Shown: positions 1-6,169 of the stretch, one piece after another
Position numbering within the stretch: position 1 is the first letter of the stretch
Layout: each line of letters opens with the position of its first letter
Source of the DNA: Acidimicrobiaceae bacterium
GTDB lineage: Bacteria; Actinomycetota; Acidimicrobiia; Acidimicrobiales; RAAP-2
Assembly (NCBI GenBank): GCA_003164275.1
Contig: PLSY01000435.1
Coordinates: forward strand, 1-8,326
Reading direction: 5' to 3'
DNA length: 8,326 nucleotides
Notes under the pieces: generated by a model
The model's input: the letters and a program-made list of their open reading frames with translations, nothing else
Told to the model about the DNA's origin: nothing
The model's database searches: none
Translations under genes and position numbers: made by a program

Positions 1-1
1 A

Positions 2-184
2 GCAGGTCGGCGGGGCGTGAGGGCGATCAGCGATGATGTCGAGGAGACCCGCACACTCCTCGCCGAATATTGCTTTGCCATCGACAACCGGGAGCCTGAT
101 GCTGTTCTCTGGTTGGTGTCGGATCAGGCCAAGTTCGTCTCGGGAGTGACGCTCCCCATAGACGGCGGAGCCACCTGCCCCTAA
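2..184 (+). pseudogene. Chimeric remnant: SnoaL-like N-terminus joined in frame to SDR C-terminus (runs off left edge or starts at GTG 17)
   Basis: The frame is open from the window edge to TAA at 182-184. Its first part (about 35-91) reads ETRTLLAEYCFAIDNR, which looks like helix 1 of SnoaL/NTF2-like small proteins (pattern LLARYxxAIDxxD). Its second part (about 104-181) reads VLWLVSDQAKFVSG then VTLPIDGGATCP, which is the usual C-terminal end of a classical SDR (LxSDxAxFVTGxxLxVDGG). The Rossmann core, the YxxxK site and the rest of the SnoaL fold are missing. The switch lies near residues REPDAV (89-106). GTG at 17 would give 55 residues. It has only a weak G-rich stretch upstream, so the frame may instead continue from outside the window. 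The simplest reading is a deletion or recombination scar between two catabolic genes. A plain partial SDR is the alternative, but then the upstream residues do not fit. Confidence 0.55.
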
Positions 185-215
185 AGGGCACCTGAATGTT
201 GAGTCTCCCGTTGCT

Positions 216-406
216 CGAAGCTCCTACGAGGTGGCTCCACGTTGGCGGAGCGGTCCCGGCAGGTACCACCCATCGACAGCACGCCCATCCCTCTTGAGGG
301 TCTCGTGTTGGGAAAGTCGCGAGTAGTGATGGGCAACTCTCGCTCCCCTACCTGAGATACATAGACCCTCTGACCTGTGAGACTCTCGATCGGCCGGCGG
401 GATTCG
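216..406 (+). repeat. Long direct repeat, copy 1 (tRNA-Gly 3'-flank type)
   Basis: This stretch aligns along its length with 8021-8201. Shared blocks in the same order are cgaagctcc (216), tcccggca (254), accacccatcga (265), cttgagggt (293), agtgatgggcaa (325) and gggattcg (399-406). Copy 1 has about 12 extra bases near 277-288. In the second copy the last bases are the 3' end of the tRNA-Gly gene. Here the match reaches only the first ~17 bases of the tRNA end (cggcgggattcg) and then stops, so no tRNA remains. A short perfect hairpin CCCTC-TT-GAGGG sits at 289-300. The remaining spacer bases (185-215 and 407-513) hold no gene I can recognise. The copies are diverged, so the duplication is not recent. 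Confidence 0.7.
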
Positions 407-513
407 TGTGGCCCCAACACGGCAATTGGCTCCGTGACGTGCCGGCGGTTGACCGGTCTACTGACCGAGTCCTCCCCACAGAAGTGCTCGAACTAGTCAG
501 CCGATGAGATCGG

Positions 514-1341
514 TTACTCCTCCATCCCTAATCCGAGGCCAAGCCCGAAGACGGCAGCCGTCACTCCGCCGTCCACTCTGAGATCGCAGCCGGTGATGAA
601 GGAGGCGCCGGGACTAGACAGGAATTCGACGGCAGCGGCGATGTCATCGGCGGTGCCCATCCGGTGAATGGGCGAGAGATCCAACTGCTGTTGCATGGCG
701 TCGCCCGCTCCCTGCTCGATCTCCTTGCGGCTCATCTCTGTGGAGATCACGCCCGGGCTGATGCTCACCACCCGGGCTCCCTTCTGACCCCAAGCTGTCG
801 CTGCTTGCTCGACCCTCAGTTGATTGACCCGTTTGGCGATGCAGTACGCAGCTCCGAACGGTAGTTTGTCGACGGCTCCCACAGCTGCCACGAGCTCATC
901 CGCTGAAACTGTAGCCAGCCGATGCTCCTGGGCTCGCGACATGCCTGCCATGTAACCAGCCATGCTGGCAACGCAGACGGCCACAGTTCCAGGCACGGCC
1001 AGCGTCAAGAAGCCAGCCAGAACGTGCTCGGTCCCGAGCATGTCGACTTCGAGCACCCTCTCCGGCGATGCCATCGTGGGGGAAAGGCCAGCGGTGTGAG
1101 CAAGCGTCCGAAAGGATCCCGCCCCGGCGACCGCCGAGACCAGTCTGTCGACCGATCCGAGATCGCTCACGTCGACCTGTTGCGTCACGACGTCGAACCC
1201 TTCGTCGGCAAGCACCTTTGCTTCCCGGTCGAGTTTGGATTCGTCGACATCGGCGATGACCAAGGTCCGCCCCGAACCCAGCCGCCGGGCGCATGCTGTC
1301 CCCATCCCTCCCACCCCGGTGATGACCACAACTTCATTCAT
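514..1341 (-). CDS. SDR family NAD(P)-dependent oxidoreductase
   Basis: A 275-residue short-chain dehydrogenase, predicted to oxidise an alcohol or reduce a ketone in the cytoplasm; the substrate is unknown. The nucleotide-binding loop is ITGVGGMG (residues 7-14), a TGxxGMG form one residue shorter than the classical TGxxxGxG. D31 after beta-2 favours NAD(H). HTAG (82-85) replaces NNAG. The catalytic set is Ser126 (VASMAG), Tyr166 and Lys170 (YCIAK), followed by SPGVIST (195-201) and the C-terminal FITGCDLRVDGG. The Ser-Tyr gap of 40 residues shows an insert before the active-site Tyr. I chose ATG at 1341 over the in-frame ATG at 1362 because MNEVVVITG is the normal SDR start and GGGAGAG lies just upstream of it. 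The gene is divergent from the P450 operon across about 190 bp. A small inverted repeat CCGAT-gag-ATCGG (501-513) directly follows the stop but lacks a T-run. Confidence 0.92.
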   Translation of the reverse strand: MNEVVVITGVGGMGTACARRLGSGRTLVIADVDESKLDREAKVLADEGFDVVTQQVDVSDLGSVDRLVSAVAGAGSFRTLAHTAGLSPTMASPERVLEVDMLGTEHVLAGFLTLAVPGTVAVCVASMAGYMAGMSRAQEHRLATVSADELVAAVGAVDKLPFGAAYCIAKRVNQLRVEQAATAWGQKGARVVSISPGVISTEMSRKEIEQGAGDAMQQQLDLSPIHRMGTADDIAAAVEFLSSPGASFITGCDLRVDGGVTAAVFGLGLGLGMEE

Positions 1342-1423
1342 CGCACTCTCCCGATCTCGCATTCATCCGACCCAACGATCATCGCCGCGGCACGGCCCTG
1401 GCGCCACCGTCCCCCAACAGTAG

Positions 1424-1452
1424 TTGATGGGTGATTTTCTGATCGGTAGGGT
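1424..1452 (+). promoter_or_regulatory. Predicted sigma-70-type promoter for the P450 operon
   Basis: TTGATG (1424-1429) and TAGGGT (1447-1452) are separated by exactly 17 bases. They match the -35 TTGACA at four of six positions and the actinobacterial -10 pattern TAnnnT. Transcription would begin near 1459 and leave a leader of about 70 nt before the ATG at 1529. A small inverted repeat AACA-gt-TGTT lies just after the -10 box. This is a pattern match only. Confidence 0.4.
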
Positions 1453-1528
1453 AAACAGTTGTTCGGCGGAACTCCCGCTAAGGGTGAACCTCCGGACTCA
1501 CAACTGGCCACTATGGGGGAGCTGCCTG

Positions 1529-2746
1529 ATGACTGACAACATTCCCGGAACCCTTTTGCTCGATCCGGACGTCATCGATGATCCCTATCCCTTCTACGAG
1601 CGCCTCCAGGCTGAGTCCCCTGTCTGGAAGGTCCCTGGCAGCGATGTTTGCATCGTCAGCTCTTACGCCCACGTGGCTGAGGCCACCGGTCGTATCGAGG
1701 ACTTCTCGTCGAGCATGCACCACCTCCTCTACCGGGGTGATGAAGGACTTCCGTGCCGGCTTCCATTCGGTGACGGCACGCAGATCCTGGCCGTGGCCGA
1801 TCCCCCGGTGCACACGGTGCACCGCAAGGTGGTGTTTCCTGAGCTGATGGCTCGGCGGATGTCAGACCTGGCGCCGGAAGTCCGCGCCGTGGCCGAGCGT
1901 TGCATCGGTGAAGCGATCGAGCAATTGTCGGTTGACTTCATGCCAGCCATCGGCAATGTCGTGCCGATCACCATGATTGCGCAGCTCATCGGCTTTCGGG
2001 ACAGCGACCTCGCCAGCCTTCTGCGGTCGGCCTTCGACTCCACAGCGCTGGTGGGGGCCCGGCTGACACTGCACCAACTCAACGGCTTACTGGTCAAGAG
2101 TGCCGAGACCAACGCCTGGATCACCAGCCAACTCGATCGCTACGGCACCGACTCCGACGATGTCCTTCTCGGAATCATCGCCCAGGGGATTCAGGATGGG
2201 GCCATGAACGAGGGTGAGGGCGTGATCATCCTTCAGAACCTGTTGAGCGCCGGCGGCGAGTCAACCACGAGCCTCCTCGGTAACTCTGTCCGCATCCTGG
2301 CCGAGCGGCCCGACCTGCAACAAAAGCTTCGAGAGGACCCCACCCTTATCCCGGCCTTCATCGAGGAGGCCCTGCGTATGGAGTCTCCCTTTCGATTCCT
2401 GGCCCGACACACAACCCACGACACTGAGCTGGGGGGTGTCAACATTCCGGCCGCCACCACTGTGCTCCTCTTCTGGGGTGCGGCCAACCGAGACCCCGAA
2501 GAGTTCGACGCGCCAAGCGAAGTGCGCTTGGGGCGACCAGCACCCCGCCATCACCTGGCCTTCGGACGCGGCATTCACTACTGCGTGGGCGCCCCGCTGG
2601 CCCGACTCGAAGCCCTCACGGTGCTGGGCGTGCTCCTCGAACGCACCAGCAGTTTCCACCTCGATCCGGCGAAATCGCCACAGTGGTTCGACAGCCTGCA
2701 GGTCCGTCGGCACCACAGCCTGCCGGTCGTTCTGGAGGGGCGATGA
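1529..2746 (+). CDS. Cytochrome P450 monooxygenase
   Basis: A 405-residue soluble bacterial-type P450 without a membrane anchor, predicted to hydroxylate a hydrophobic substrate using O2 and electrons from a ferredoxin system not encoded here. The I-helix oxygen-activation motif is AGGEST (241-246). The K-helix ExxR is E280-R283. NRDPEEFDAP (320-329) leads into the heme loop FGRGIHYCVG (345-354), with Cys352 as the heme thiolate ligand. The N-terminal DPYPFYERLQAESPV (18-32) is typical of bacterial P450s. I chose ATG 1529 because GGGGGAG (1515-1521) ends 7 nt before it. An upstream in-frame TTG (1424) would add 35 residues that look non-coding and overlap the predicted promoter. It is the first gene of a three-gene operon and its stop overlaps the next start (ATGA). 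Family membership is secure; the substrate cannot be told from sequence. Confidence 0.96.
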   Translation: MTDNIPGTLLLDPDVIDDPYPFYERLQAESPVWKVPGSDVCIVSSYAHVAEATGRIEDFSSSMHHLLYRGDEGLPCRLPFGDGTQILAVADPPVHTVHRKVVFPELMARRMSDLAPEVRAVAERCIGEAIEQLSVDFMPAIGNVVPITMIAQLIGFRDSDLASLLRSAFDSTALVGARLTLHQLNGLLVKSAETNAWITSQLDRYGTDSDDVLLGIIAQGIQDGAMNEGEGVIILQNLLSAGGESTTSLLGNSVRILAERPDLQQKLREDPTLIPAFIEEALRMESPFRFLARHTTHDTELGGVNIPAATTVLLFWGAANRDPEEFDAPSEVRLGRPAPRHHLAFGRGIHYCVGAPLARLEALTVLGVLLERTSSFHLDPAKSPQWFDSLQVRRHHSLPVVLEGR

Positions 2747-3552
2747 TCGACCCTCTCGGCTATGCCGGAGCTCGGGCGGTGGTCACCGGCTCGTTCTCCG
2801 GGATCGGTGAAGCGACAGCCAGACTGCTGGTCGAGTTGGGAGCGGAGGTCACCGCCATCGACATCAAGGAGACCACCGCTGACGTTGCTCGCAGCCTCCA
2901 AGTGGACCTCCGAGACAAAGCCGCCATCGAGGATGCGGCGGCGGCCATCGGACCGATCGACGCCTTCTTCAACTGTGCCGGCGTGGCCGGGCCGCCCTTC
3001 TCGGGCAAGACGGCCTTTCCTCCGATCGACACGATGGTCGTGAACTTCGTGGGACCTCGCCATCTGATCGAGTTGGTCATCCCCTCGATGCCTTCGGGGT
3101 CGTCGATCGCCTATGTGGCCTCGGCATCTGGATTCGCCTGGAAGCAGAGCCTCGACACATTGATGCCGTTGGTAACTGCCCAGGGCTTTGACGCCGGGAT
3201 CGCCTGGTGCGAGGCCCACCGTGAGGTGATCGATGAGAACACCTACTTCGTGTCGAAGGAGGCCATCAATATCTGGACGGCGTGGCGATCATCGAGCCTG
3301 ATCCGTGACTCTGGGATTCGGCTCAACTGCACCAACCCGGGATCAGTGGAGACTCCGATGATGGATGTCTTCCGTGGATTGATGCCTGATCCACCCACTG
3401 GGCCGATTGGGCGCATGTCAACCCCGGAGGAGCAAGCCTGGCCTCTCCTAGCTCTCAACAGTCCTCGCTTCAGCTACGTGAACGGGCAGTCCTTCATCAT
3501 CGACGGCGGTATGTTCGGAGCTTCTGATACTGGCCAGTCAATCGAGTCCTGA
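2743..3552 (+). CDS. SDR oxidoreductase, 3-alpha-hydroxysteroid dehydrogenase/carbonyl reductase type
   Basis: A 269-residue short-chain dehydrogenase. Motifs are TGSFSGIG (15-22), D40 at the end of beta-2 (NAD preference), NCAG (77-80, a variant of NNAG), Ser127 (VASASG), Tyr168 and Lys172 (YFVSK), NPGSVETPM (198-206) and the C-terminal VNGQSFIIDGG. The Ser-Tyr distance of 41 residues, where most SDRs have about 13, equals that of Comamonas 3-alpha-HSD/carbonyl reductase (Ser114/Tyr155). Coniferyl-alcohol dehydrogenases share this subfamily. The insert (about 134-165) normally forms a helical region near the substrate pocket or subunit contact. ATG 2743 overlaps the P450 stop and has GGAGG at 2734-2738, so translation is probably coupled. 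The likely role is oxidation of the alcohol made by the P450; that link is inferred from gene order. It has no counterpart in function to the divergent SDR that I can prove. Confidence 0.93.
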   Translation: MIDPLGYAGARAVVTGSFSGIGEATARLLVELGAEVTAIDIKETTADVARSLQVDLRDKAAIEDAAAAIGPIDAFFNCAGVAGPPFSGKTAFPPIDTMVVNFVGPRHLIELVIPSMPSGSSIAYVASASGFAWKQSLDTLMPLVTAQGFDAGIAWCEAHREVIDENTYFVSKEAINIWTAWRSSSLIRDSGIRLNCTNPGSVETPMMDVFRGLMPDPPTGPIGRMSTPEEQAWPLLALNSPRFSYVNGQSFIIDGGMFGASDTGQSIES

Positions 3553-3562
3553 GGATCGAACA

Positions 3563-4462
3563 ATGACCAGTGACGAAATGAAGGCCATCTTGGCCCTGGG
3601 TGATGGCGTTGTCGCCATGGACGCCGAGCGCATCGAAGACCGCCGTGCTGCCACCTCTGCGGCGCTGTTCGGTCCGCTCACCGAGGGCACTGTGGCGGAA
3701 GATCGGCCCCTCGGTGGCCGTCCCGCTCTGTGGTTCCATCCAGAGAGCATGGAGGCCGACCAGGACAACACCGTCCTGTACCTGCATGGGGGGGTCTTCG
3801 AGGTGGGGTCACCATCCGACTATCAGGCGTTCTGCTCCCGACTGGCTCTCCGGCTGAGCGGAACCGTCGTGGCCCTCGATTACCGGCTCGCGCCCGAACA
3901 CCGCTTCCCATCCGCCGTAGACGATGTGGTGGCCGCCTACCGGGAGCTGATCGACATGGTGTCGCCCTCGAAGGTGGCGGTGATCGGCGATTCGGCCGGT
4001 GGCGGTCTGGTGATGTCCTGCCTGATCGCTGCCCGTCGTGCCGGGCTTCCCCAGCCCGCGGCTGCGGCGTCGCTCTCGGCGTGGGCGGATCTGACCTCCG
4101 AGCCCGACTCACGGTTGCGGTGCGCAGCGAGCGACCCCTTCATCAAAGCCGAGATGCTGCAACGTGCGGCCGACCAGTACCTCGTCGACGCAGATCCAAG
4201 GGACCCACTCGCATCGCCGGCGCACGCTTCGATCGACGAGCTTGCCGAGCTGGCTCCGATACTTCTGCAGGCCGCAGGCAACGAGATCCTGGTGGATGAC
4301 TCGTGCCTCCTGGCTGATCGCATCGTTAGGGCCGGCGGGGACGTAGCGCTCGAGATAACCGGTGCGGCATTCCACGTGTGGGTTATGGCCGGGGACGCCA
4401 TCCCGGAGGCACGTCGGGCTCTGGACTCGCTCTGCCAGTTCGTGACAGGGCGGTGGAGTTAG
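3563..4462 (+). CDS. HSL-family alpha/beta hydrolase (esterase/lactonase-like)
   Basis: A 299-residue hydrolase of the hormone-sensitive-lipase family, predicted to cleave a carboxylic ester or lactone in the cytoplasm; no signal peptide is visible. The oxyanion motif is HGGVFEVGS (75-83), where the usual HGGG has Val78 in the last position. ALDYRLAPEHRFPSAVDD (104-121) is the signature following strand 4. The nucleophile is Ser144 in GDSAGG (142-147). The acid is probably Glu241 or Asp245 in NEILVDDS (240-247), and the base is His271 in AFHVW. Its start lies 10 bp after the SDR stop, with GAGG at 3551-3554 spaced 8 nt from ATG. As the last gene of the operon it may open an ester or lactone produced after hydroxylation and oxidation. 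A weak inverted repeat GTCA-tttg-TGAC (4462-4473) sits in the 22-bp gap before the convergent TetR gene. Confidence 0.93.
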   Translation: MTSDEMKAILALGDGVVAMDAERIEDRRAATSAALFGPLTEGTVAEDRPLGGRPALWFHPESMEADQDNTVLYLHGGVFEVGSPSDYQAFCSRLALRLSGTVVALDYRLAPEHRFPSAVDDVVAAYRELIDMVSPSKVAVIGDSAGGGLVMSCLIAARRAGLPQPAAAASLSAWADLTSEPDSRLRCAASDPFIKAEMLQRAADQYLVDADPRDPLASPAHASIDELAELAPILLQAAGNEILVDDSCLLADRIVRAGGDVALEITGAAFHVWVMAGDAIPEARRALDSLCQFVTGRWS

Positions 4463-4484
4463 TCATTTGTGACCAGCACCGACG

Positions 4485-5135
4485 TTATCTACTTTTCGCT
4501 CGAAAGGCATCGTCGACGAGTTCATGGAACTGCACAATCGAATAGGTCTCGCCGCGTGGTGCCGAGACGCCGTCCCCGAGCAGAACGAACTCGTTGATCA
4601 GAACCGAATAGAAATGGGCCAGCACAGAAGCATCGCCCTCGCGGATACTTCCCTCCGACTGACCAGCTCGCACCATCGCAGTGAGCATTGCCATCGCCTC
4701 GCGGAAACGATCACTCCCAGAATCGGCGGACTCGGGAAGCACCGGACCGGTAATTGTCGGGCCGCCACGAACATGATGGAGAAGAAATCTGAAGTTGGGT
4801 CGGTCGCGAAAGAACACGATGGTCTCATCGATGACCTGATGCAACTTACCCAGAGGATCCGACTCGCTTTCAGCCACTGAGCGGATCACGGCAATCAGCT
4901 CGTCGCCCCTGGTGGACAGGACCTGAGATACGAGATCCTCCTTATTCTCAAAGAAGAGATAGATGGAAGCGGCAGAGAATCCCGACTCCTCGGCGATCCT
5001 CCGAATGGAGCCGTCACGGATGCCATCCTGGGCAAAGACCATCTCAGCTGCATTGAGAATGTCGGACCGGTTCTGGGCGCGACGATTTTCTCGACGCTGG
5101 TCACGAAGCTGCTGAACCGTTTCAGTTCGATCCAC
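4485..5135 (-). CDS. TetR/AcrR-family transcriptional regulator
   Basis: A DNA-binding repressor-type protein of 216 residues from GTG 5135. The N-terminal TetR domain runs from RSDILNAAEMVFAQDG (23-38) through the HTH (SIRRIAEESGFSAASIYLFF, 43-62) to NKEDLVSQVL. The C-terminal ligand-binding half (about 90-216) carries FRFLLHHVRGG and resembles fatty-acid or xenobiotic-sensing TetR proteins only in a general way. The start is uncertain. A perfect AAGGAGGT (5151-5158) lies 15 nt before GTG 5135 but 6 nt before an in-frame ATC (5144). An upstream GTG at 5234, with GAGGTG 7 nt away, would add 33 residues with no TetR look. The gene converges on the P450-SDR-hydrolase operon, with 22 bp between the stops, and is the natural candidate for controlling it and itself. 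The effector is unknown. Confidence 0.93.
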   Translation of the reverse strand: MDRTETVQQLRDQRRENRRAQNRSDILNAAEMVFAQDGIRDGSIRRIAEESGFSAASIYLFFENKEDLVSQVLSTRGDELIAVIRSVAESESDPLGKLHQVIDETIVFFRDRPNFRFLLHHVRGGPTITGPVLPESADSGSDRFREAMAMLTAMVRAGQSEGSIREGDASVLAHFYSVLINEFVLLGDGVSAPRGETYSIVQFHELVDDAFRAKSR

Positions 5136-5139
5136 GAAC
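5125..5139 (-). promoter_or_regulatory. Inverted repeat GTTCG-N5-CGAAC overlapping the TetR start
   Basis: Perfect 5-bp arms at 5125-5129 and 5135-5139 flank the GTG start of the TetR gene. In the mRNA this would be a small hairpin whose 5' arm and loop include the GTG. As DNA it could equally be half of an operator. Arms this short can occur by chance. Confidence 0.25.
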
Positions 5140-5150
5140 GTGATGTTAGG

Positions 5151-5158
5151 ACCTCCTT
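5151..5158 (-). promoter_or_regulatory. Full-consensus Shine-Dalgarno upstream of TetR gene
   Basis: The minus strand reads AAGGAGGT, the complete anti-16S complement. Six bases (CCTAAC) separate it from an in-frame ATC codon, and fifteen separate it from the nearest standard start, GTG 5135. It therefore marks where translation should begin, yet no ATG, GTG or TTG stands at the right distance. Confidence 0.6.
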
Positions 5159-5288
5159 CGACTAGTGCCGGAGTTGGCGAGATGCCGAACCCGTCCACCT
5201 TTGTGCGGCTGCACAACAAGCTCGAGCAAATCACATGGGTTCACCTCGGCACTACTCCCCGCCTACAACTCGAATCCCTGCACCCGAC

Positions 5289-5300
5289 CCGGTCGACCGG
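5289..5300. promoter_or_regulatory. Perfect 12-bp palindrome CCGGTCGACCGG, possible operator
   Basis: The palindrome lies about 150 bp upstream of the preferred TetR start, in DNA with no recognisable gene. It is followed by another CCGGTCGTCGG-like half. TetR proteins usually bind palindromes upstream of their own gene, which makes this a candidate site. I found no equally good copy in the P450 promoter; the closest relative is GACCGGTC at 451-458, downstream of the divergent SDR. Confidence 0.25.
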
Positions 5301-5404
5301 CCCGGTCGTCGGCTCCCCCGAAGAAGAACGGCCCAACCTCTAGGGTTTGCCTCAACGAGCCTTTCAACCAACCCACGTTGCCATGCCGGCCGGGTCGGCC
5401 AGCT

Positions 5405-5550
5405 CGGCCGCGCGTCTGCTCAATACCGGCGCATTCGACCCGGAGCCGTTCGTCACCCGCTCGGTAGGCCTCGAAGGAGTCGGCCAAGCCTTCTATGACC
5501 TTCTCTCGGGTTCCCCCGACCGCAAGGTCCTCGTCGAACCGGGTCTATGA
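5405..5550 (+). pseudogene. C-terminal remnant of a zinc-type (MDR) alcohol dehydrogenase
   Basis: The last ~48 codons before TGA 5548-5550 read AARLLNTGAFDPEPFVTRSV, then GLEGVGQAFYDLLSG, then SPDRKVLVEPGL. This is the typical end of a medium-chain dehydrogenase (xxLxxGxIDPxxLVTHxxxLxxVxxAFxxLxxGxxxKVLVxP). No upstream frame continues into the cofactor-binding or zinc-binding parts, so some 300 residues of a normal enzyme are missing. An ATG at 5347 would give a 67-residue frame, but its first ~19 residues do not look like the family. The sequence between 5235 and 5404 shows no recognisable gene. The fragment is probably a deletion scar; it keeps its frame, which suggests the loss is not very old or that the piece is drifting slowly. 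Confidence 0.6.
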
Positions 5551-5890
5551 CGCTCACCCCCCTCCCGATGAGCGGCTTAGGCCGCACGTCCGATCCCTCA
5601 GGCGTTTTTGGGCCTCGCCTCGGCTGGAAAGACAGCAGCTGGCACCGGCGAAACTGGGGGCACTCTCCGCAACGAGGAGGTCATAGCGGTAGCCCACTAC
5701 TCGCCACACGCCGTCACACCTGTGCTCTCGGGTCCGGGCGTCGTAGGGGGCTTGCCGCGCCCTTGCGCTCCGGGAGCGCCACATTGTCGGATAATCGGGC
5801 GTGCCCCGAGACCAACATAGGCACCCAGTCACCGAGTTAGTAGACCGCCAACGATTGAGATACGCCGCTCACGTCGGCAAACTGCCCCTA

Positions 5891-5960
5891 AACTGCACTT
5901 CTATCCGAGCAGACGACGGAATTTGAACCCGCGACCCTCGCCTTGGCAATGCGCTCGACT
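5891..5960 (-). pseudogene. Decayed tRNA-Gly(GCC) 3' half with ~18 bp of 3' flank
   Basis: On the minus strand this reads TTGCCAAGG, then GAGGGTCGCGGGTTC, then CCGTCGTC and TGC, nearly matching the anticodon loop, T-arm and acceptor 3' strand of the intact tRNA-Gly at 8184-8255. Differences include GTTCGAATCCC to GTTCAAATTCC and a C-to-T change in the acceptor end (CGTCTGC). The match continues about 18 bases past the tRNA 3' end (aactgcacttctatccgagc against aactgcgacttcttccgagc). Beyond the anticodon, at about 5951 and higher, similarity breaks up and no acceptor 5' strand can pair. It cannot be a working tRNA. The preserved part, from anticodon loop to 3' end plus flank, is the segment typically duplicated when an element integrates at a tRNA gene. 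Confidence 0.65.
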
Positions 5961-6035
5961 GCGTCTCTCCAGTAGGACCCAGTCCACTGAGCTGGTGGCC
6001 CGTCCACCCAGTTTCCAGCGAGTCCACGGAATATT

Positions 6036-6065
6036 ACCCCGCAGCAGTGCGGTCTACTACGGGGT
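6036..6065. other. Nested, mutually exclusive hairpins upstream of the thioesterase gene
   Basis: ACCCCG (6036-6041) pairs with CGGGGT (6060-6065). CCGCA (6039-6043) pairs with TGCGG (6048-6052). The two stems share bases, so only one can form. They lie about 110 nt before the GTG start. This might be a regulatory leader or a chance structure; there is no T-run to make a terminator. Confidence 0.25.
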
Positions 6066-6162
6066 CATGGGTGCTTTCGATGATTGAAGGCCACCGTTTG
6101 CTCCATACGAAGCATTCAGCCGCGCGACCACGGCGGGCAGGTCATAGGCGCGACACGGGGCG

Positions 6163-6169
6163 GGAGGAG
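6163..6169 (+). promoter_or_regulatory. Strong Shine-Dalgarno that supports GTG 6175
   Basis: GGAGGAG ends 5 nt before GTG 6175. The later in-frame ATGs (6229, 6259) have no comparable site, so this motif favours the longer form of the thioesterase. Confidence 0.6.

Noticed and set aside
181..420. 79-residue minus-strand frame across the left repeat
   Set aside because: It lies inside the tRNA-flank repeat, shows no family motif, and the second repeat copy does not keep the frame.
1424..1528. 35-residue N-terminal extension of the P450 from TTG 1424
   Set aside because: Overlaps a good promoter, lacks a ribosome site, and the P450 pattern and strong Shine-Dalgarno point to ATG 1529.
2578..3219. 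213-residue minus-strand frame opposite the P450 end and SDR
   Set aside because: Shadow of two strongly supported genes; its sequence matches no family.
5572..5585. GCGGC-ttag-GCCGC hairpin as a terminator
   Set aside because: Only 5 bp of stem and no T-run directly after it; the nearest T-run is about 20 nt away.
5554..5832. 92-residue minus-strand frame between the dehydrogenase remnant and the tRNA scar
   Set aside because: Arg/Ser/Gly-rich composition, no recognisable domain, no Shine-Dalgarno near its start; probably chance in GC-rich DNA.
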